Below are positions 15,513 through 18,284 of a DNA stretch of 18,284 nt, one piece after another. This DNA comes from CAYLNK01 sp964384675 (GTDB taxonomy: Bacteria > Acidobacteriota > Thermoanaerobaculia > UBA5066). Each line of letters starts with the position of its first letter. Position 1 is the stretch's first letter. A program made the position numbers and the translations under genes. The notes under the pieces were generated by a model, which saw nothing but the letters and a program-made list of their open reading frames with translations, was not told where the DNA came from and did not search any database. The stretch covers positions 1 through 18,284 of the forward strand of contig CAYLNK010000113.1 in the NCBI GenBank assembly GCA_964384675.1. Direction: 5' to 3'.

Positions 15513-15524
15513 TCACCCGGCCTC

Positions 15525-15552
15525 GGGGTCAGGTCCCCATTCTCAATTGTGG
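15525..15552. repeat. Palindromic short repeat, REP/RAYT-like remnant
   Basis: GGGGTCAGGTCCCC (15525-15538) is an imperfect palindrome, followed by ATTCTCAATTG with the palindrome CAATTG (15544-15549). The block is noticeably more AT-rich than its surroundings and abuts the stop codon of the glycosyltransferase gene. From memory, sequences of the form AATGGGGACCTGACCCC recur in intergenic regions of several bacterial groups near IS200-like REP-associated transposases. No transposase is present here, so this would be a solo copy. It also could act as a hairpin terminator for the upstream gene. Confidence 0.5.
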
Positions 15553-16743
15553 CTAGGTAACGAAGTGCCAGTTCGTGAAGAAGGCGGTGTTGAGGAGGAG
15601 CAGCGCGACGTAGACGCCGAGCAGCAGACGTCTCGCGATCGGGCGGTTCTCGCACGCCTCCAGGATCGCGAAGTGGGCCGGGTACACCGTCATCGTGTAT
15701 CGAGGGAAGTCGTGCGCGCCGAGGTCGACGATCGCCGCGCCGGAGCCGGTCAGGACCGGCAGGGCGAGGACGCCGAGGGTCCAGGCGGCGTCGGGCCATC
15801 GACGCTTCCAGACGAGCCACGCCGCGACGCAGACGAAGAGGAGGAAGTGCGGATACGGCTCGAGGTCGAAGGGGTTCCGCGCGAACTGCCCGTCGCGCCA
15901 CAGCCTGAGCGGCTCGGTGAAGAACGACCCTCCGGCGGCGCCGGCCTGACGGCCCCAGGTACCCATGGACCGGAAGAAGAGCCCCGGCTCGCCCTTCGCG
16001 AGCCCGATGCCCCAGATCCAGCTCGCCACGCCGGCGAGGGGCGTGACGAGGAGGAGCCCGGCGTTGCGCAGGCGCCGGCGGTCCTCGGGATGCGCCAGCC
16101 ACCACGACAGGGCGAGGGCCGGGCCGACCGCCACGGCGGGAGCGCGGGTGAGCCCCAGCAGGAACGCGCACAGGAGCGCGGGCCCCGCGCGCGCGCCCCG
16201 CACCGCCCGGAACGCCAGGAGCGCGAGGAGGAGGTAGAGAGATTCGGTGTACACGGCGATCAGGAAGAACGCCGCCGGATACAGGAGCAGGAAGGCGAGC
16301 GCACGGGGAGCGCGCTGGTCCCCGAGCCGGCGCCTCGCCTCCTCGTGGAACAGGGGGAGCGCGAAGAGGAGGGCCGCGTAGGTGACGGCCAGCGCGGACT
16401 GGAACGAATCGAGCCCGGTCCAGAGGTGAAGGAACCGGCCGAGCTCCGGATAGAGCGGGAAGAAGGCGTGCACCGAGCCCTTGCCGGGCTCCGGCGGAGG
16501 TCCGTACCCGAAGCGGACGATGGCGTCGTACCAGCCGGAGTCGTAACGCGCGTAGAGCGGGGCGCGCTGGTTCGCTTCCGGCGCCCACGGTGAATGCCGG
16601 GGGATCGGGAAGAAGTCGACGGCGACGAGCGCCCAGGCGTTCAGCGCGACGACGTACAGGAGCGCGAGCAGCGACAGGCGACGGTTGTCCCGGCCCTGCC
16701 AGGGCCACGGAAAAGGCGGGAGCGGCTTGGTCGCGTCGTTCAC
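15553..16743 (-). CDS. PIG-V-like mannosyltransferase family membrane protein
   Basis: 396 residues starting at GTG. Polytopic, with hydrophobic segments from about residue 23 to the end. PIG-V/GPI-mannosyltransferase-2-like features are RYDSGWYDAIVRFGYG (66-81, with acidic D68 after the first helix), AFFPLYPELGR (93-103) and LLYPAAFFLIAVYTESLYLL (153-172). Such enzymes (GT-C fold) transfer a sugar from a lipid-linked donor on the outer side of the membrane; bacterial members mostly have no assigned substrate. The C-terminus is the hydrophobic stretch LLLGVYVALLLLNTAFF followed by TNWHFVT. A Shine-Dalgarno is not evident. It runs divergently from the methyltransferase gene, 58 bases apart, and is upstream of the receiver-kinase gene on the same strand. 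A role in glycolipid or glycoprotein synthesis is likely in general terms; the acceptor is unknown. Confidence 0.85.
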   Translation of the reverse strand: MNDATKPLPPFPWPWQGRDNRRLSLLALLYVVALNAWALVAVDFFPIPRHSPWAPEANQRAPLYARYDSGWYDAIVRFGYGPPPEPGKGSVHAFFPLYPELGRFLHLWTGLDSFQSALAVTYAALLFALPLFHEEARRRLGDQRAPRALAFLLLYPAAFFLIAVYTESLYLLLALLAFRAVRGARAGPALLCAFLLGLTRAPAVAVGPALALSWWLAHPEDRRRLRNAGLLLVTPLAGVASWIWGIGLAKGEPGLFFRSMGTWGRQAGAAGGSFFTEPLRLWRDGQFARNPFDLEPYPHFLLFVCVAAWLVWKRRWPDAAWTLGVLALPVLTGSGAAIVDLGAHDFPRYTMTVYPAHFAILEACENRPIARRLLLGVYVALLLLNTAFFTNWHFVT

Positions 16744-16776
16744 GTCGTCTCGGCGGCCGTCCTCTGGGCGGGGCGA

Positions 16777-16793
16777 TAGAGTAGCCTAAGGGA
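16777..16793 (+). promoter_or_regulatory. Possible -10 boxes and weak ribosome binding site of the methyltransferase gene
   Basis: TAGAGT (16777-16782) and TAGCCT (16782-16787) are two overlapping -10-like hexamers. AAGGGA (16788-16793) lies eight bases before the ATG at 16802 and could be a weak Shine-Dalgarno. If the first box is used, the leader is about 13 bases. The divergent glycosyltransferase gene starts 58 bases away, so its promoter must share this region. Confidence 0.3.
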
Positions 16794-16801
16794 ATCCGAA
16801 G

Positions 16802-17470
16802 ATGAGTCGCGTCGCGGGGCCGGTCTCGATCGCCGAGCTGAAGGCCGTGGTGCCGCCGAGCCCGCTGGTGGAGCGGCAGCACGTCCTCGCCGGTTTCCGG
16901 AGCTTCCCGTGGGACCGCGTCCTTCCCGCGTTCGAGCTCGAGACCTCGCTGCTGGACGTCGGCTGCGGTCCCGGGCTCCTGCCGTACCTGCTCCAGCGCT
17001 CGGGCTTCCGCGGCTCGTACCTCGGCATCGACCCCGATCCGCGGAAGATCGAGCGCGCGAAACGCTGGCCCGGGGAGGACGAGGAGCGCGCCTTCCGGGC
17101 CGGAAAGGTCGCCGAGACCTCCCGCGGCGCGTACGAGCAGGTGGCGTTGCTCGACGTCCTCTGCCTCGTCGCGAAGCCGGAGCGCGCGGCCTTCCTGGCG
17201 ACCGTGGTCCGCCGGATCACGCCGGGCGGGCTGTTCGTCGCGGTGACGAGCGGCGGTGGTCCACGCTGGAAGCGCGCGGTCGACGGCGCGCAGGAGTTCG
17301 CGGCGGTGCGCCTCCTCCGGATCACGCGCGGCGCGCCGGCGTCCCCGTGCGACGGTCCCGAGCTGGCCGGATACCTCCGGGGGGCGGGGCTCGACGACAT
17401 CTCCGTCCGCGGGATCGGCGACGGCTACGTGCACGGATTCGAGCTGGTCACCGCCCGCATGCCCGGATGA
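16802..17470 (+). CDS. Class I SAM-dependent methyltransferase
   Basis: 222 residues. SAM-binding motif I is LLDVGCGPGLLPYLL (50-64) and motif II ends strand 2 with the acidic YLGIDPDPRKIERAK (D77). Motif IV-like QVALLDVLCLVAKPERAAFL (113-131) and the post-motif RITPGGLFVAV (138-148) complete the Rossmann fold. This is the short Methyltransf_11/25-like type that modifies small molecules or lipids; the substrate cannot be told. The N-terminal 45 residues (PPSPLVERQHVLAGFRSFPWDRVLPAF) resemble the cap of methyltransferases seen next to glycosyltransferases, but this is weak. The stop overlaps the next gene's ATG (ATGA), so the two are probably translated together. Confidence 0.88.
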   Translation: MSRVAGPVSIAELKAVVPPSPLVERQHVLAGFRSFPWDRVLPAFELETSLLDVGCGPGLLPYLLQRSGFRGSYLGIDPDPRKIERAKRWPGEDEERAFRAGKVAETSRGAYEQVALLDVLCLVAKPERAAFLATVVRRITPGGLFVAVTSGGGPRWKRAVDGAQEFAAVRLLRITRGAPASPCDGPELAGYLRGAGLDDISVRGIGDGYVHGFELVTARMPG

Positions 17471-18284
17471 GCCGCCCGGGCGGGACCTGGCTCCTGGCGC
17501 GGGCCGACCTCGCGTTCGGAGGGGCCGGGCTGGTCCGTTTGTCGCACCCGCTCCTCCCGGAGCCGACGGCCGCCGTGCTCGGACCCGACGGCCTCCGCCT
17601 GTTCCCTCGCGTCGCCGCGCCCGAGCCGCTCGGGCGCGCCGCGCCCGAGGTGGCCGGGCCGTTCCTCGTCCGCTTCCTGGGCCTCGCGGCGTTCCTGAAG
17701 TGGCGAGGCCTGGGGATCTCTCCGCGGGACCTCCTCGCGGTCGGCTCCATGCCGCGGATGCCCGCGCGGCCCTGGCTTCCGGGCCCGCCCGTCCCGGACT
17801 GGCGCGCCGTCCCGCCCGCCGTGGCGACTGCGGTGATCGCGCTGCGCCTCTCGGGCCGGCGGGTGGAGGGGGCCACGGTGGGGGAGCTGCGCAGCGCCTC
17901 GACGCGCTCGGGAGGGAGCGCGACGGGGTCCGGCTCACCGGGGGCCGGCGAGCTCGCGACGCTCTGTCTGCAGGCGGACGCGCTGGGACGCCGTCCCGAG
18001 CTCCTCCTCCACGAGATCGCGCGCCTCACCGGGACGGCCGCGGCCGTCGGCCCCGACCTCCTCGGGCTCGCTTTCCCGGCGCCGGGGCTCGACGGGAGCG
18101 GGCTCACCCTGGCGAGCGGGCGCTCCGCGCTGCTGCTCGCGCGCGGCGCGGCGAGGCGCCGTCCCGGAGAGGGTTCGTTCGTCGAGATCGGGGCGGCGGC
18201 GCGGCTGGACGAGGGGGCCGTCCTGCGCGAGCTGGCCGACGTCCTCCGTGACGATCCGCGCGGCGAGGAGCTGAAGCGCCGTGC
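17467..18284 (+). CDS. Unrecognised protein, 3' partial, coupled to the methyltransferase
   Basis: Starts at an ATG overlapping the methyltransferase stop (ATGA) and is open for 272 codons to the window edge, with no stop codon. It begins MSRPGGTWLLARADLAFGGA. The protein has no signal peptide or membrane helix. Residues 1-140 are Pro/Arg/Leu-rich; the stretch VRFLGLAAFLKWRGLGISPRDLLAVG (about 68-93) faintly recalls the helix-E/catalytic-loop layout of a protein-kinase-like fold, but no catalytic motif is present. Residues about 140-160 are a low-complexity Ser/Gly/Thr linker (STRSGGSATGSGSPGAG), followed by helical segments. The overlap start and the third-position G/C bias expected of real coding support the gene. 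I do not recognise the family; a multidomain regulator is one possibility, but the rest is needed. Confidence 0.7.
   Translation, partial: MSRPGGTWLLARADLAFGGAGLVRLSHPLLPEPTAAVLGPDGLRLFPRVAAPEPLGRAAPEVAGPFLVRFLGLAAFLKWRGLGISPRDLLAVGSMPRMPARPWLPGPPVPDWRAVPPAVATAVIALRLSGRRVEGATVGELRSASTRSGGSATGSGSPGAGELATLCLQADALGRRPELLLHEIARLTGTAAAVGPDLLGLAFPAPGLDGSGLTLASGRSALLLARGAARRRPGEGSFVEIGAAARLDEGAVLRELADVLRDDPRGEELKRR

Noticed and set aside
15473..17938. 821-codon minus-strand open frame spanning several genes.
   Set aside because: It crosses the glycosyltransferase and methyltransferase genes in wrong frames and is dominated by Arg, Ala and Pro.
17256..18251. 331-codon plus-strand frame near the window end.
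   Set aside because: It is Arg/Gly/Pro-rich and overlaps the methyltransferase out of frame. The frame starting at the ATGA overlap (17467) has more protein-like composition.
1..18284. Defence island, CRISPR array, prophage, biosynthetic cluster or tRNA gene.
   Set aside because: No evenly spaced repeats, integrase, nuclease set, phage genes, multi-domain synthases or cloverleaf structure were seen; all recognisable genes are metabolic, envelope, regulatory or proteolytic.

Overview
The window is very GC-rich and densely coded on both strands. It has 15 protein genes, two of them cut by the window edges, and no tRNA, rRNA, CRISPR array or transposase gene. It reads as ordinary chromosome from a high-GC Gram-negative bacterium. 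The lipid A enzyme LpxH, the secreted proteins and the prokumamolisin-type and P-domain proteases would fit Acidobacteriota or a neighbouring phylum. That placement is an inference from gene content; no marker gene proves it.

Layout: (1) 1-1179 (+), 3' part of a rhomboid protease with a helical-repeat tail. (2) 1169-3747 (-), a two-gene unit of a membrane/lipoprotein with an Ig-like domain and an S53 sedolisin. (3) 3843-7223 (+), a small secreted protein, the carbon-starvation transporter CstA, and an unrecognised membrane protein coupled to it by a GTGA overlap. (4) 7220-12264 (-), a 1005-residue secreted subtilase with a P domain and four C-terminal beta modules, an ABC-F ATPase and a small membrane-anchored protein. 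(5) 12367-14429 (+), lpxH overlapping aroA. (6) 14407-16743 (-), a PIG-V-like glycosyltransferase and a response regulator fused to a histidine kinase. (7) 16802-18284 (+), a small methyltransferase overlapping a long unrecognised gene that runs off the end.

Themes: three serine protease families (S54 rhomboid, S53 sedolisin, S8 subtilase) lie within 12 kb, mixed with envelope functions (LpxH, PIG-V-like transferase, lipoprotein, secreted proteins) and housekeeping genes (aroA, cstA, ABC-F). The genes do not form one pathway; they look like short separate transcription units.

Two architectural signals stand out. All three convergent gene pairs overlap at their 3' ends, by 11, 4 and 23 bases, so no intergenic terminators exist there. 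Many unit-leading genes carry a -10-like hexamer ending 6-9 bases before the start codon and no clear Shine-Dalgarno, which suggests leaderless transcripts; a few other genes have normal ribosome binding sites. A short palindromic repeat (15525-15552) abutting a stop codon looks like a REP/RAYT-type remnant. I found no convincing new defence, mobile or biosynthetic system.
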